Of a stretch of DNA of 37,433 nucleotides, positions 1 to 8,068 are shown piece by piece. The position numbers and the translations under genes are program-made. The stretch's first letter is position 1; every line of letters begins with the position of its first letter. The stretch comes from an uncultured Arenicella sp. (lineage in GTDB: Bacteria > Pseudomonadota > Gammaproteobacteria > Arenicellales > Arenicellaceae). Under the pieces are notes generated by a model, which had not been told where the DNA came from, ran no database searches, and saw only the letters and a list, made by a program, of their open reading frames with translations. The stretch covers positions 1-37,433 of the forward strand of contig CALINO010000069.1 in the NCBI GenBank assembly GCA_938045295.1, read 5' to 3'.

Positions 1-711
1 AAGCTCTTGGTCTTCTGGGTACACTAAAATGGTGTCACCTTTCGACAACATGCCAGCCCCATAATTAAGACTAACCGAGCTGTCTTCATGAATAATCATT
101 ACTCTGATTGGGTGCAATGCGGCCGTCACTTGATCAACCAACTTATCTGTTGCCAGACTAACGGCATCATTAAGCACAGCATTGGAGTTTGAGTCTTGGC
201 TATTAGGGAGATTATTAACGGCCTTGGCATTCACGCTCGATGCAATGTCATTGGTCACATCAGCTACGCCAATCAATTTGTAATCCAGATCAGCCAGTAT
301 GCCACCGCTTTTTTCGGCGCCGCGACGTTGCTCAAACCGCTCAAGCTTAATCACGTTAACAGCCAAAATATAATCCAAGCCCACTTGAGAGCGTTCAACT
401 TGATCGTACTTATTGTCGTAAAACCCTTGCAGCGTTAAACCTTGCTTTTGCAATCGAGTCTGCAAGTCTGAATACCCCAATATCGTAAATTTTCGCGTAG
501 CAGCAAGCGATTCATTAAGCTCTTTGCGAAACGCAGCCACCACATCCGCTGAGGCTACCCCTGTTGAATTTGGCCCCACGAATTTAATGTCGCCCACTGA
601 AATAGTGCCTACTTGCTGGGCATTAACAGAAAACTGTGCAGACATGGCAAAGACTGACAGCCACACCAACGTTGTGCGCTTGATCGCGCTAATCATTTTT
701 TTTGTTTTCAC
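1..711 (-). CDS. CsgG-like secreted protein, C-terminus cut by window edge
   Basis: This is an open minus-strand frame of 237 codons that runs off the left edge of the window. GTG at 709-711 is chosen as the start because GAGG lies 7 nt upstream; an in-frame ATG at 694-696 is the alternative. The protein begins with a basic stretch and a hydrophobic signal peptide ending near VNAQ, so it is exported. The body reads like the CsgG/FlgT-type periplasmic fold: a DYILAVNVIKLERF strand, a segment like DVTNDIASSVNAKAV, then IRVMIIHEDSSVSLNYGAGM followed by SKGDTILVYPED, which resembles the 'N-G-x-x-x-G-M-x-x-G-D-x-x-x-V-Y' stretch near the end of CsgG-like proteins. The family call is by eye and the role (envelope or surface assembly) is an inference. 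Confidence 0.6.
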   Translation of the reverse strand, partial: MKTKKMISAIKRTTLVWLSVFAMSAQFSVNAQQVGTISVGDIKFVGPNSTGVASADVVAAFRKELNESLAATRKFTILGYSDLQTRLQKQGLTLQGFYDNKYDQVERSQVGLDYILAVNVIKLERFEQRRGAEKSGGILADLDYKLIGVADVTNDIASSVNAKAVNNLPNSQDSNSNAVLNDAVSLATDKLVDQVTAALHPIRVMIIHEDSSVSLNYGAGMLSKGDTILVYPEDQEL

Positions 712-1377
712 TTTCCAACCTCTATTTCCAACCCTAAATACTATTAGGCATAAAACACGCAAACCTTGACTGCAAAACCAGCCGTTACGAATTCAGTATA
801 TCAGCCATGCTTTTGCGCCAGCATTCCAAACCGGCCAACTGAGACCTACCAATACATTACTGTGTAATGTTATACCGATTTTCACCTACTTTAATAGCAA
901 AAATAGCCTAACAAGTGTAATGAAATGCAAAATATAGCACATATCGATCTGTTAGCTCCATCAGCCCGAGCGGCTCATTAAAAATAACTCACTGATTATA
1001 CAGGCCTCTGCGCCCTGTTACAGCAAGGCTTGACAACAAAATAAGCGAGGGATTTGCTCAAGCAAGCGCTGCGTGCTATAACTATTTTTAAGGGGGGGCA
1101 TAAACTGTTTGGCATTAGAGTAATCTTTACTCGTTTTTTCTAATACTTAACACCACTTGCCCTGCTTTCAAATGTTGCTGTGGTGGCGCATGAGATCGCG
1201 AATCTTTGATTTATTAATTAGCTGAATTGGCAGGATTTCATTACGGCTGACTAATTGGTCAATTGAAAAGGGGAAGCATTCAGGTGTGAATGCCTATTTC
1301 ATGCAATACAAGGCTCATTTGGAATTTTTCCTTGGCGCAATGATGTGTCAGGGGTATTAATTACCGGGGGGGTATTC
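712..1377. other. Intergenic region with one palindrome, no gene seen
   Basis: This 666-nt gap separates the divergent CsgG-like gene from the TAXI receptor gene. I find no convincing coding frame and no RNA gene. The left part should hold the promoter of the minus-strand gene and contains the perfect inverted repeat ACATTAC-TGT-GTAATGT at 854-870. The right part should hold the receptor gene promoter, but no clear consensus boxes stand out. Confidence 0.5.
854..870. promoter_or_regulatory. Perfect inverted repeat, possible operator
   Basis: ACATTAC-TGT-GTAATGT is a 7-bp perfect inverted repeat with a 3-nt spacer, about 145 nt upstream of the CsgG-like gene start. A half-site-like GTGTAATG recurs near 915. 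The symmetry suits a dimeric regulator; which one is unknown. Confidence 0.3.
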
Positions 1378-2451
1378 ATGAAAGTATTTAAAGCAAGCAC
1401 GGCGTGTGCCAAAGGGCTTCTTAGCCGTTCACCAATCAACGCACCTGCATTACTAATGGCACTTATAGCGGCCATTGCATCCACACCAACAGTCACCAAT
1501 GCAAGCGAGTCTACGCGGTTTATTAACGTGGGCACGGGCAGCCTGAACGGGGTATATCACCCATTAGGGGAAGCCGTTTGCCGAACAATGAATCAATCTC
1601 TCAGAGAGACCAACATCCACTGCAGCGCCAGTAACACCAACGGCTCAATTTCTAATCTTGAGGCATTGTCCACGGGAGAGATAGACTTTGGCGTCATTCA
1701 ATCGGATGACCAGCATCGCGCGTATCACGCAGGCACCATTGACAACAATAAAAACTTGCGCACTATTTTGTCGTTGCACAATGAGCAGTTCACCATCGTC
1801 ACAACGCCCAACGCAAAGATCAGCTCTTTTGATGACTTGCAAAAAAAACGTGTCAGCATCAGCAAAAGCGACACGCAGCACCAAAGCATTATGACCAGTT
1901 TGATGCAACTAAAAGGGTGGTCAAATCAAGATTTTGCTAGCATGCAAGCATTAACCCTTGAACAACAAGCGCACGCATTATGCGACAAAAAAATTGACGC
2001 TTATGTGGTGACAATCGGTCACCCAGCTCTGGCTTTAAAGCAAGCTGAGTATGGCTGCGATATTAAAGTCGTTGGCTTATCCAGCTCTGACACACAAACA
2101 CTGATTGCGCAAAATAGCGCTTACACTAACACCGTCATACCCGCTGGGTTGTATAAAGGCAATGAACATGATGTTGCCACCATTGGCACAACCGCCTCCT
2201 TAGTGGCTTCGTCTGATGTAGAACCAGAAGTGGTGTATGAGTTAGTAAAAAGCGTGTTTAAAAACATAGGGGCCATTAACAAAATGCACCCGGCGTTTAA
2301 GTCACTCAACACTCAGTCACTGCTTGAGTCTAACCCGTCTGTTCCAACCCACGTTGGCGCCATTCGATTTTTCTCTGAGCAAGGCTTGCCGTTAAACAAC
2401 CATTTCTCACCAGAGAGCATTGTCGTTGCTTCTAACTCTATTGGCGGGTAA
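1378..2451 (+). CDS. TAXI family TRAP transporter solute-binding protein
   Basis: This is a periplasmic substrate receptor of the TAXI class, which normally feeds a fused DctQM (4TM-12TM) TRAP permease. ATG 1378 is preferred over the in-frame GTG at 1345 because a run of G lies about 6 nt upstream and a basic N-terminus plus hydrophobic signal peptide follows. The hallmark is the segment FINVGTGSLNGVYHPLGEA near residue 50, followed by ALSTGEIDFGVIQSDDQHRA. The 357-aa length is normal for the family. No TRAP permease gene lies beside it: the next gene is on the other strand and a terminator follows directly, so it is a single-gene unit. TAXI proteins bind glutamate, other carboxylates or unknown ligands; the ligand here cannot be deduced. 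Confidence 0.88.
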   Translation: MKVFKASTACAKGLLSRSPINAPALLMALIAAIASTPTVTNASESTRFINVGTGSLNGVYHPLGEAVCRTMNQSLRETNIHCSASNTNGSISNLEALSTGEIDFGVIQSDDQHRAYHAGTIDNNKNLRTILSLHNEQFTIVTTPNAKISSFDDLQKKRVSISKSDTQHQSIMTSLMQLKGWSNQDFASMQALTLEQQAHALCDKKIDAYVVTIGHPALALKQAEYGCDIKVVGLSSSDTQTLIAQNSAYTNTVIPAGLYKGNEHDVATIGTTASLVASSDVEPEVVYELVKSVFKNIGAINKMHPAFKSLNTQSLLESNPSVPTHVGAIRFFSEQGLPLNNHFSPESIVVASNSIGG

Positions 2452-2473
2452 TCGCCCCCTTGCATAAAAGACG

Positions 2474-2515
2474 CCCATCGCTGAAGACAATAAGTCAGCG
2501 ATGGGTTTCTTTATT
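2474..2515 (+). terminator. Intrinsic terminator after the TAXI receptor gene
   Basis: CCCATCGCTG (2474-2483) pairs perfectly with CAGCGATGGG (2496-2505) across a 12-nt loop and is followed by TTTCTTTATT. It lies 22 nt past the stop codon. Confidence 0.85.
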
Positions 2516-2547
2516 GGCTAATAGTCACAACCTATTTAGGCGAACCA

Positions 2548-3666
2548 TCAATAAGGGTTATCGATTCTCACTGGTGACTTCTCCAAATCTCCGTTCAACA
2601 ATTGCTTGAGCGCATAATACGATGGCATTTTTCGCAGCTCACCATCGCGGTGATCCACCAATCCATAACCCGGGTTAATTAACTGCCACCAATACACATT
2701 TTCCACCCAGCCGGTTTGCCACGCAATTTGATAATACAGCGTTAAGTATTCGGCTTGAGTTTGCTCATCGCAAGTGCGAGTTGGGTTACCTGAATTGGGT
2801 GTATAGGGTTTGGTATCAAGCAACGGCCAATTGGTTTCAGTAATCCACAGCTTATCTGCACACCGGTTCGATAAACTGGTCATGGCCTTCGCTAAACGCA
2901 ATTTATTTTCAAGATCAAAAATGCCGTATTGTGTGCCGTAAGGGGAATGGCGACGGTTCACATACAATAAGGCGGCATTGCCATCTAAACGAAAACGCCG
3001 CCAATTCCACAGCGTTCGCCAACTCAACAGTGGCTCAAAATCAATGATAGAAGAGCCTAAAAATTGAATGCCTTCAAATTCAGCGCGCAACGCTTCGGCT
3101 CTTTCTTGCAATTCCAGCGCTTGCCCAGAATGCACGCAACCCCACTTAGTTCGGTTAACCGCATTGCCAATCCAATACGTGTCAGTCAAATGATTGGTGG
3201 CCGCTATAATGTCGCGCAGTTGCGATTGCCACTGATCTAAATTGGACACACTGTCGCGACTTTGCAATACATTGATGACAAAATCACAATCAGGGAAAAG
3301 CGTCATGAAACGCACGTAATCGGGCAATGCGTCAGTGTCCCAGCTGGGGATGCGCAGTAATAAGCGTTTTACGCCCAGCTCTTCGACCATCTCCACCATG
3401 TGCGGCGCATACTCCCAGTCCATGCACACACTCAGGCCAACAAACTCTTCGGCGCTTTTGGCCGACGGCTGTTTGCGCAAGGTGTTATAGCGCCAAATAA
3501 TGGCGGGCAAAGCAAACAAATTACTGAGCGCCACTTTCACGTACTCAACAATATTGCCCCAGCCTGAGCGAGGCTTTTCGCCGTCAGACATTTTATAGGG
3601 TTGGCAAGAATAAGGGTCCCACCAAGAAGGCTGATGTTGGGTACGCTGAATTTCTCTGTGCTTCAT
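2548..3666 (-). CDS. Putative clan-A (beta/alpha)8 glycoside hydrolase
   Basis: The 372-aa product appears cytosolic, with no signal peptide. The order of motifs fits a TIM-barrel glycosidase related to the GH39/GH5 type: LSVCMDWEYAPHMVEMVEEL, then VKRLLLRIPSWDTD early on, a repeated W/Y-rich core, and WITETNWPL about 100 residues from the end, whose Glu sits where clan-A enzymes keep their nucleophile. A late VYWWQLINPGYGLVDH strand is also typical. I chose ATG 3666; an in-frame TTG at 3705 would overlap trmB. No strong ribosome site is seen, so it may be translated by coupling with trmB, which ends 23 nt upstream. The substrate is unknown. Confidence 0.6.
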   Translation of the reverse strand: MKHREIQRTQHQPSWWDPYSCQPYKMSDGEKPRSGWGNIVEYVKVALSNLFALPAIIWRYNTLRKQPSAKSAEEFVGLSVCMDWEYAPHMVEMVEELGVKRLLLRIPSWDTDALPDYVRFMTLFPDCDFVINVLQSRDSVSNLDQWQSQLRDIIAATNHLTDTYWIGNAVNRTKWGCVHSGQALELQERAEALRAEFEGIQFLGSSIIDFEPLLSWRTLWNWRRFRLDGNAALLYVNRRHSPYGTQYGIFDLENKLRLAKAMTSLSNRCADKLWITETNWPLLDTKPYTPNSGNPTRTCDEQTQAEYLTLYYQIAWQTGWVENVYWWQLINPGYGLVDHRDGELRKMPSYYALKQLLNGDLEKSPVRIDNPY

Positions 3667-3688
3667 AGTAAGGCTACGCTTTATAAGG

Positions 3689-4375
3689 TTAGGCTTTTTT
3701 CTCAAATACCAAATCCCACACGCCGTGACCTAAGCGCACACCGCGCGCCTCATACTTGGTTCCTGGCCGGTAATTTGGTTTAGGGGCGTAACCTTCAGCC
3801 GTGTTCTGCAAACCGGCATTAGCCGTCAGCACCTCAAGTATGTGCTCGGCGTAATGCTCCCAGTCGGTTGCCACATGAATGCGGCCGCCAGGCTTCAACT
3901 TGGTTAGCAAGGTATTCACAAAGGCAGGTTGAATAAGCCGGCGTTTATTGTGGCGCTTTTTGTGCCACGGGTCAGGGAAGAATATCTGCATTCGATCAAG
4001 GCTGGCATCGGGTATTTGTTGCTCAAGCACCTGCACCGCATCATCGCCAGACACTCGCACATTACTCAGTTCACGCTGTCGAACCTGCACCAGCAAGCTG
4101 CCTACTCCCGGCTTATGAACTTCAATGCCAAAGAAATTACTGTCAGGGTCGTTTTCAGCCATCTCAGCCAACGACACGCCATTGCCAAAACCAATCTCTA
4201 AAACAACCGGGGCGTCTCGACCAAACAAAGTATTGAGATCTAATATTTGTGCCTTCAAATCCACCCCAAATTCAGGCCAACTTTGATCAATGGCGTTCTG
4301 CTGCCCCTTGGTTAGCTTACCTTCGCGCTTAACAAAACTGCGAATTGGGCGCATTTTTTTATCGATGTCGTTCAT
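3689..4375 (-). CDS. trmB: tRNA (guanine-46-N7)-methyltransferase
   Basis: TrmB uses S-adenosylmethionine to methylate N7 of G46 in the variable loop of many tRNAs. At 228 aa it has the expected length. SAM motif I is VLEIGFGNGVSLAEMA (about residues 58-73), followed by FFGIEVHKPGVGSLL, the tRNA-recognition signature FFPDPWHKKRHNKRRL (132-147) and HVATDWEHYAEHIL near the end. The start ATG is followed by a basic N-terminal arm, as usual. It is the first gene of a minus-strand pair with the glycoside hydrolase gene. Confidence 0.96.
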   Translation of the reverse strand: MNDIDKKMRPIRSFVKREGKLTKGQQNAIDQSWPEFGVDLKAQILDLNTLFGRDAPVVLEIGFGNGVSLAEMAENDPDSNFFGIEVHKPGVGSLLVQVRQRELSNVRVSGDDAVQVLEQQIPDASLDRMQIFFPDPWHKKRHNKRRLIQPAFVNTLLTKLKPGGRIHVATDWEHYAEHILEVLTANAGLQNTAEGYAPKPNYRPGTKYEARGVRLGHGVWDLVFEKKA

Positions 4376-4486
4376 TATTTAGAGTGTTAATACAAATTAT
4401 GCCCAGTATTTTACCGTTTTATGGCCCTTCAGGTCTCTATTAGTGAGTAATTCATTTATAATCCGCGCTCCACTGGCAACAGTGGA

Positions 4487-4689
4487 GTTCTCAGGGCGGG
4501 GTGAAAGTCCCCACCGGCGGTAATGGTGAGTGTGTATTTAATGCATACCGCTTAGCCCGCGGGCGCTCTCTGCGATTCTTTTCATGACGTGTCAATTGAA
4601 ATATCGAACGTGGCGTAACAACCACTCAGAGAGGACAGCAGACTTTGGTGTGATTCCAAGGCCGACAGTGACAGTCTGGTTATGAGAAT
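4487..4689 (+). promoter_or_regulatory. FMN riboswitch (RFN element)
   Basis: The conserved core is plain: TCAGGGCGGGGTGAAAGTCC (4491-4510) followed by CCACCGGCGGTAA, then AGCCCGCGGGCGC, GGACAGCAGACTTTGGTGTG and the closing CCGACAGTGACAGTCTGG. The P1 helix closes with GTTCTCA (4487-4493) against TGAGAAT (4683-4689). The variable arm between GGGCGCTCTCTG and CAGAGAGGACAGCAG is longer than in Escherichia coli. Known RFN elements bind FMN and switch off riboflavin genes. The element sits 132 nt upstream of the lumazine synthase gene start and has no poly-U terminator after it, so control of translation is more likely. Confidence 0.96.
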
Positions 4690-4777
4690 AAGGCATTAAA
4701 CTCAAGCAAATTGAGTGAATTTGGGTACGCGTTACTCGCCATTTACGGTGAAGGCGCACCTGCATGCCTTGTTTGCC

Positions 4778-4807
4778 CTCAATTACATTTGATTTTCGTT
4801 AATTGAG
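4778..4807 (+). promoter_or_regulatory. Possible start-sequestering hairpin of the FMN riboswitch
   Basis: CTCAATTA (4778-4785) pairs perfectly with TAATTGAG (4800-4807) just upstream of the ATG at 4822, covering the only purine-rich ribosome-site candidate (TTGAGA). A competing CTCAA at 4701-4705, directly after the aptamer, could pair with TTGAG at 4711-4715 or at 4803-4807. This looks like a riboswitch expression platform, but that is an inference. Confidence 0.4.
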
Positions 4808-4821
4808 ATACACACTAAAAT

Positions 4822-5283
4822 ATGAACACTTCAATTCCATCCATCGCACAGCGTAATCGCGTGGCCTTTGTACAATCTTGCTGGCATCGCGACATTGTTG
4901 ACCAGCTGCGCGATTCTTTCAGCAGCGAATTCAGCACACTGAGCGACAAAGAAATAGACTTTATCGAAGTGCCGGGCGCTTACGAAATTCCACTGCATTG
5001 CAAAGCCTTAGCCGAAACCGGAAAATACGCCGGCATTGTTGCCGCAGGCTTAGTGGTTGATGGCGGCATTTACCGCCACGACTTTGTCGCTAGCACCGTT
5101 ATTGATGCGTTAATGCGGGTACAGCTAGACACCGGTGTCGCCGTCTTTTCAGCCGTGTTAACGCCGCACAATTTCCACTCGCATGAAGAACACACAAACT
5201 ATTTTAAACAACACTTTGTAGGAAAAGGCAAAGAAGCGGCGCAGGCTTGTGCGACAACACTCAATGCATTGGGTGACATCTAG
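4822..5283 (+). CDS. ribH: 6,7-dimethyl-8-ribityllumazine synthase, type II (RibH2-like)
   Basis: Lumazine synthase condenses 5-amino-6-ribitylaminouracil with 3,4-dihydroxy-2-butanone 4-phosphate, the next-to-last step of riboflavin synthesis. The 153-aa protein has W21 in the substrate pocket, EVPGAYEIPLH (49-59), DGGIYRHDFVA (80-90, with the catalytic-type His86) and AVLTPHNFHSHEEH (111-124). This HDFVA / LTPHNFH pattern matches the RibH2 branch first described in alphaproteobacteria rather than the housekeeping RibH1 form. Gene length and start are normal, though the ribosome site is weak. It stands alone under an FMN riboswitch with no other rib gene nearby, so a second RibH encoded elsewhere is likely. 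Confidence 0.92.
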   Translation: MNTSIPSIAQRNRVAFVQSCWHRDIVDQLRDSFSSEFSTLSDKEIDFIEVPGAYEIPLHCKALAETGKYAGIVAAGLVVDGGIYRHDFVASTVIDALMRVQLDTGVAVFSAVLTPHNFHSHEEHTNYFKQHFVGKGKEAAQACATTLNALGDI

Positions 5284-5369
5284 GCCTGATACATGAGCAA
5301 AGCCGCGGCGTTTGAATTTTGGCTTATTAAAGCGCATGACAAGCCAAGCTTCTAAATCTGTAAAAGTAG

Positions 5370-6473
5370 CTAAGAAGGCAAATAACCGGCCAATAAACCG
5401 TATTGATTCAACGCCTCACGTTGCTGCTGCCCTAACTTTCCGGCATTAAAGGCTGGGGCTTTGGCGGCATCAACGCGGTAACTCATATCAGCAAACGCTT
5501 CAGTAAATTGAGCATTGTCATTCACGGTTTTGCGAGTTCGGTATGAGAACTGGGCAATATCGGCTGGGCATATTTGTTGGCTAAAACGTGCGAACCCTCT
5601 AAATTCAAACGCCTCCTCAATAAATCGGTCGCTGAGTTTTAATATGGCATTAAACAACTCATGCAAGAATTCGTTTTGCTGATTGGTTTCGCAAACCACG
5701 CTGACTTTACGGCCTATCAACTCAACCAAACTGGTGGCAAGGCTGTCACTTTTCTCAAAACCGATAAGGTACAGAGTGCGGTCGTCAATACGGTGGGTTG
5801 ATTGCAATATCGGGCGCAAGCCACTGACCGACACTCGAGACAGTACTTGCTCTACTTTCTCTGTTTGCTCTATTTGCTGTGAGCCCAGATCATTGTCAGG
5901 CTCACCGACCAGCGTAAGCGCTCTGTTTTTTTCTGCTGTTTTTTCGGCCATTTCAGCGGCCAGTAACGGTAAATCAATATGGCAATTAAACGGCGTGGCA
6001 ATGCCTACTCTATCGGTATTCGGCACCTCAATACTAAGTCTAAAGTGTTCTCTTAGTTCATGCTCACGAACCTTTTTAACGGCCAGTAGTGCGGTTTGTA
6101 CCACTTCTGAGGTGGGTGTGCTTGGCTCTAACAACCAACGCCGCCCGTAAACAATTTTAGGCTGCTTAGCGTTTTTGGGGTCTGCCAAATTTGCCGAATA
6201 ATTCTCTTGCCCAATAACGCCGCACATTAAGTACACCGTGTTGTTATCTTGACCAGCAAACAACACATAATCTTTGGGTAAGCTAATCAACGTCAAAATA
6301 GCTTCGACGCTTTCTAAAGTTCGGTTTACATCCAAATACTGCTGCGGAATAACCTGTTCACCTGACGCCGCTTTCACCGCAGGCGCAAACGGCAACGGTG
6401 TTTCACCAAACTCATTTTCATTAGCCGCCGGTTCAGTGTCACAATGTGGCTGCTGCAATGCTGACATATTCAT
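5370..6473 (-). CDS. Uncharacterised cytoplasmic protein, 367 aa
   Basis: I do not recognise this family. The protein lacks a signal peptide and clear membrane spans. It opens with an acidic, low-complexity 45-residue tail, followed by a mixed alpha/beta body with segments such as YVLFAGQDNNTVYLMCGVIG, YGRRWLLEPSTPTSEVVQTA and TPFNCHIDLPLLAAEM. The C-terminal third is rich in helices and contains RFIEEAFEFRGFARFSQQIC. No catalytic motif was identified. It is a single minus-strand gene, convergent with ribH and followed only by a short gap. Codon use looks like that of its neighbours. Confidence 0.7.
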   Translation of the reverse strand: MNMSALQQPHCDTEPAANENEFGETPLPFAPAVKAASGEQVIPQQYLDVNRTLESVEAILTLISLPKDYVLFAGQDNNTVYLMCGVIGQENYSANLADPKNAKQPKIVYGRRWLLEPSTPTSEVVQTALLAVKKVREHELREHFRLSIEVPNTDRVGIATPFNCHIDLPLLAAEMAEKTAEKNRALTLVGEPDNDLGSQQIEQTEKVEQVLSRVSVSGLRPILQSTHRIDDRTLYLIGFEKSDSLATSLVELIGRKVSVVCETNQQNEFLHELFNAILKLSDRFIEEAFEFRGFARFSQQICPADIAQFSYRTRKTVNDNAQFTEAFADMSYRVDAAKAPAFNAGKLGQQQREALNQYGLLAGYLPS

Positions 6474-6972
6474 GGAGTAGACTCTTATTTAATCGCCGCT
6501 CATGCGGTTAGAACAACAAGCGTAATATGCACGATCAATATTGTGATTATGTGAAATAAGCAGACCACGATTGCCGCCAAAAACTTGCTTTTATTTATTT
6601 CACTTTTTCATCGTAATGTAACACTGCAAGCCGATACTGTGATTCATCGGTAAACGTTGCCAATAACAAGCAACGAATTTGCAAACACCAAAGCTGAATA
6701 GCCAAGGTTTGCACGACATTATTTCGAACCGCCGGTGTGCGTGCCAGCTACAAGATAGAGTATGAGCGCTACCGGCCTAGTAGGAACATCAGCATGCATG
6801 GAATACGCTTGTTTTGCAGCGCTCTTATTCTAGAGTGCAGTAAAAGAGGTGCCGCGAATGGATTCGCTAATGCTGTAAAAACTGCTCTCTTTTGCCTGAC
6901 TTGCCTTAAGCTTTTTTTACCCTGCTTGCTTTACCTTACTTTGCTTTACCCTGCTTGCCATAAACAGTGACT
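6474..6972. other. Intergenic region with a degenerate pyrimidine repeat
   Basis: This 499-nt gap between two minus-strand genes shows no convincing gene; the small plus-strand frame at 6737-6970 has no ribosome site or family look. The right end (6918-6959) holds three degenerate copies of a 14-15-nt unit, TTACCCTGCTTGCT, TTACCTTACTTTGCT and TTACCCTGCTTGCC. The left end should hold the promoter of the 367-aa gene. Confidence 0.5.
6918..6959. repeat. Three degenerate 14-15-bp tandem repeats
   Basis: Units TTACCCTGCTTGCT, TTACCTTACTTTGCT and TTACCCTGCTTGCC lie end to end just downstream (minus sense) of the secreted CxxC protein gene. The origin is probably slippage. Confidence 0.5.
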
Positions 6973-7806
6973 TTAATTTTCATCATCGTGCAACAATAAA
7001 TAAAGAAATGGCAGTGAAACAAGCGGCCTAATTGCGGAATTAAAGTTAATGTTTTGATGGTTGCGACTTGCGGTTAAGCGAGTGCTAAAGCGCTGACTTC
7101 GCACCTCGCACTGCCCGCACCGCAACTCAACAAAATACTCGCTTGCCGCAGTGCGACGCAGCTCAGAAAATTGATACGCCACCACTGCCGAATCCCCCCC
7201 AAGCACAAGCTCTTGACTGTCAATCAACTGTTGAGTATTGGCGTTCAACAGCACGACGGATGCTCGAACCGAACGCGGCGCATCCTGTTCGGCTGAGCTA
7301 TTAACCGAGTTACTCAACACATTGACCGTACCCGACACCTGCCCTAAGGTTTGCAACTCAGTATTTAACGGGCTGACCAAATCATCTGGGTCAATATACA
7401 CTGAGTTCGCCAATCCAAAACGCGTACCATCAGGTGAATAGTACTGGGTTCGCAATACGCCCGAACAACCAAGGCATTTGTATTGAATGGTGTAATCAAC
7501 GGCATCAACACTAATACCGTCAATCGAAAACTGAGCGTCTGTTTGGCCGGGCTGCACCACCACCACCACACTGCGCACACTAATAATGGGGCGAATAATT
7601 CCAAAGACAGGCGTCACCACAAAGGCGTGATTACGAACGCTTATTTCGATTTGCAAAGACTGGTCAGCCGGGGCATCAAGGTTAATAGCCCCGTCTAATG
7701 AGCGAGTTTGTGCGTGCAACGCTTGAGTGCTTAATAAGGCAAACACGCACATCACCGTGAGAAACACCCACCGGTTTAGCTCGAAAAACATCAGTACTCG
7801 CCCCAT
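6973..7806 (-). CDS. Secreted protein with duplicated CxxC module
   Basis: The 277-aa product starts MGRVLMFFELNRWVFLTVMC and has a signal peptide ending near ALHAQ, so it is exported. AGGG about 9 nt upstream supports ATG 7806. Two halves of similar plan can be seen. The first runs through SLQIEISVRNHAF and VDYTIQYKCLGCSGVLRTQY; the second runs through RASVVLLNANTQQLIDSQEL and EYFVELRCGQCEVRSQRF. Each ends with a beta-strand carrying C-x-x-C. This suggests a tandem beta-sandwich with a metal site or disulfide in each copy. A further hydrophobic stretch, PLVSLPFLYLLL, sits at the very C-terminus. No family is recognised; the function is unknown. Confidence 0.72.
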   Translation of the reverse strand: MGRVLMFFELNRWVFLTVMCVFALLSTQALHAQTRSLDGAINLDAPADQSLQIEISVRNHAFVVTPVFGIIRPIISVRSVVVVVQPGQTDAQFSIDGISVDAVDYTIQYKCLGCSGVLRTQYYSPDGTRFGLANSVYIDPDDLVSPLNTELQTLGQVSGTVNVLSNSVNSSAEQDAPRSVRASVVLLNANTQQLIDSQELVLGGDSAVVAYQFSELRRTAASEYFVELRCGQCEVRSQRFSTRLTASRNHQNINFNSAIRPLVSLPFLYLLLHDDEN

Positions 7807-7946
7807 GACTCATTCCCTCATTATTTTGTTTGTCATCTCATTACCAATTACGGCACTACTAATTTCTTCGCCGCACGACACACAAGCACAAAAAGATCAA
7901 AATTCAACACTCAATTAGAGTGAAAACCATATTTTACGCATTAAAA

Positions 7947-7970
7947 GTACAAAAATATTAACTTTTGTAC
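7947..7970. promoter_or_regulatory. Inverted repeat upstream of the PspA-like operon
   Basis: GTACAAAA (7947-7954) and TTTTGTAC (7963-7970) form a perfect 8-bp inverted repeat with an 8-nt spacer. It lies just upstream of the likely -35 box of the pspA-like gene, where an activator or second repressor dimer could bind. Confidence 0.4.
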
Positions 7971-7988
7971 CAAGTTCTCTGTACTTTA

Positions 7989-8016
7989 CTGACAACAATT
8001 GTTGTTATCATTATCA
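7989..8016 (+). promoter_or_regulatory. Likely sigma-70 promoter with embedded palindrome
   Basis: CTGACA (7989-7994) and TTATCA (8011-8016) are 16 nt apart and could serve as -35 and -10 boxes for the pspA-like gene. The 14-bp perfect palindrome ACAACAATTGTTGT (7992-8005) overlaps the -35 box and spacer, an ideal repressor position. No -24/-12 sigma-54 promoter of the classic psp type was found. Confidence 0.4.
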
Positions 8017-8068
8017 CCTCTAAGATGAGTACCGTTCAACGGATAAACTTATTTTAGGAGGTTATATC

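Noticed and set aside
3667-3705. TTG start that would extend the glycoside hydrolase-like protein
   Set aside because: It overlaps trmB and lacks a ribosome site; the ATG at 3666 gives a normal N-terminus, though coupling leaves some doubt.
6737-6970. 77-codon plus-strand frame in a gap
   Set aside because: No ribosome site; its end is just the pyrimidine repeat; no family look.
7805-7918. Small plus-strand frame (37 codons) with a hydrophobic stretch, divergent from the CxxC protein gene
   Set aside because: No ribosome site before the ATG and it overlaps the start of the opposite gene; cannot be supported beyond chance.
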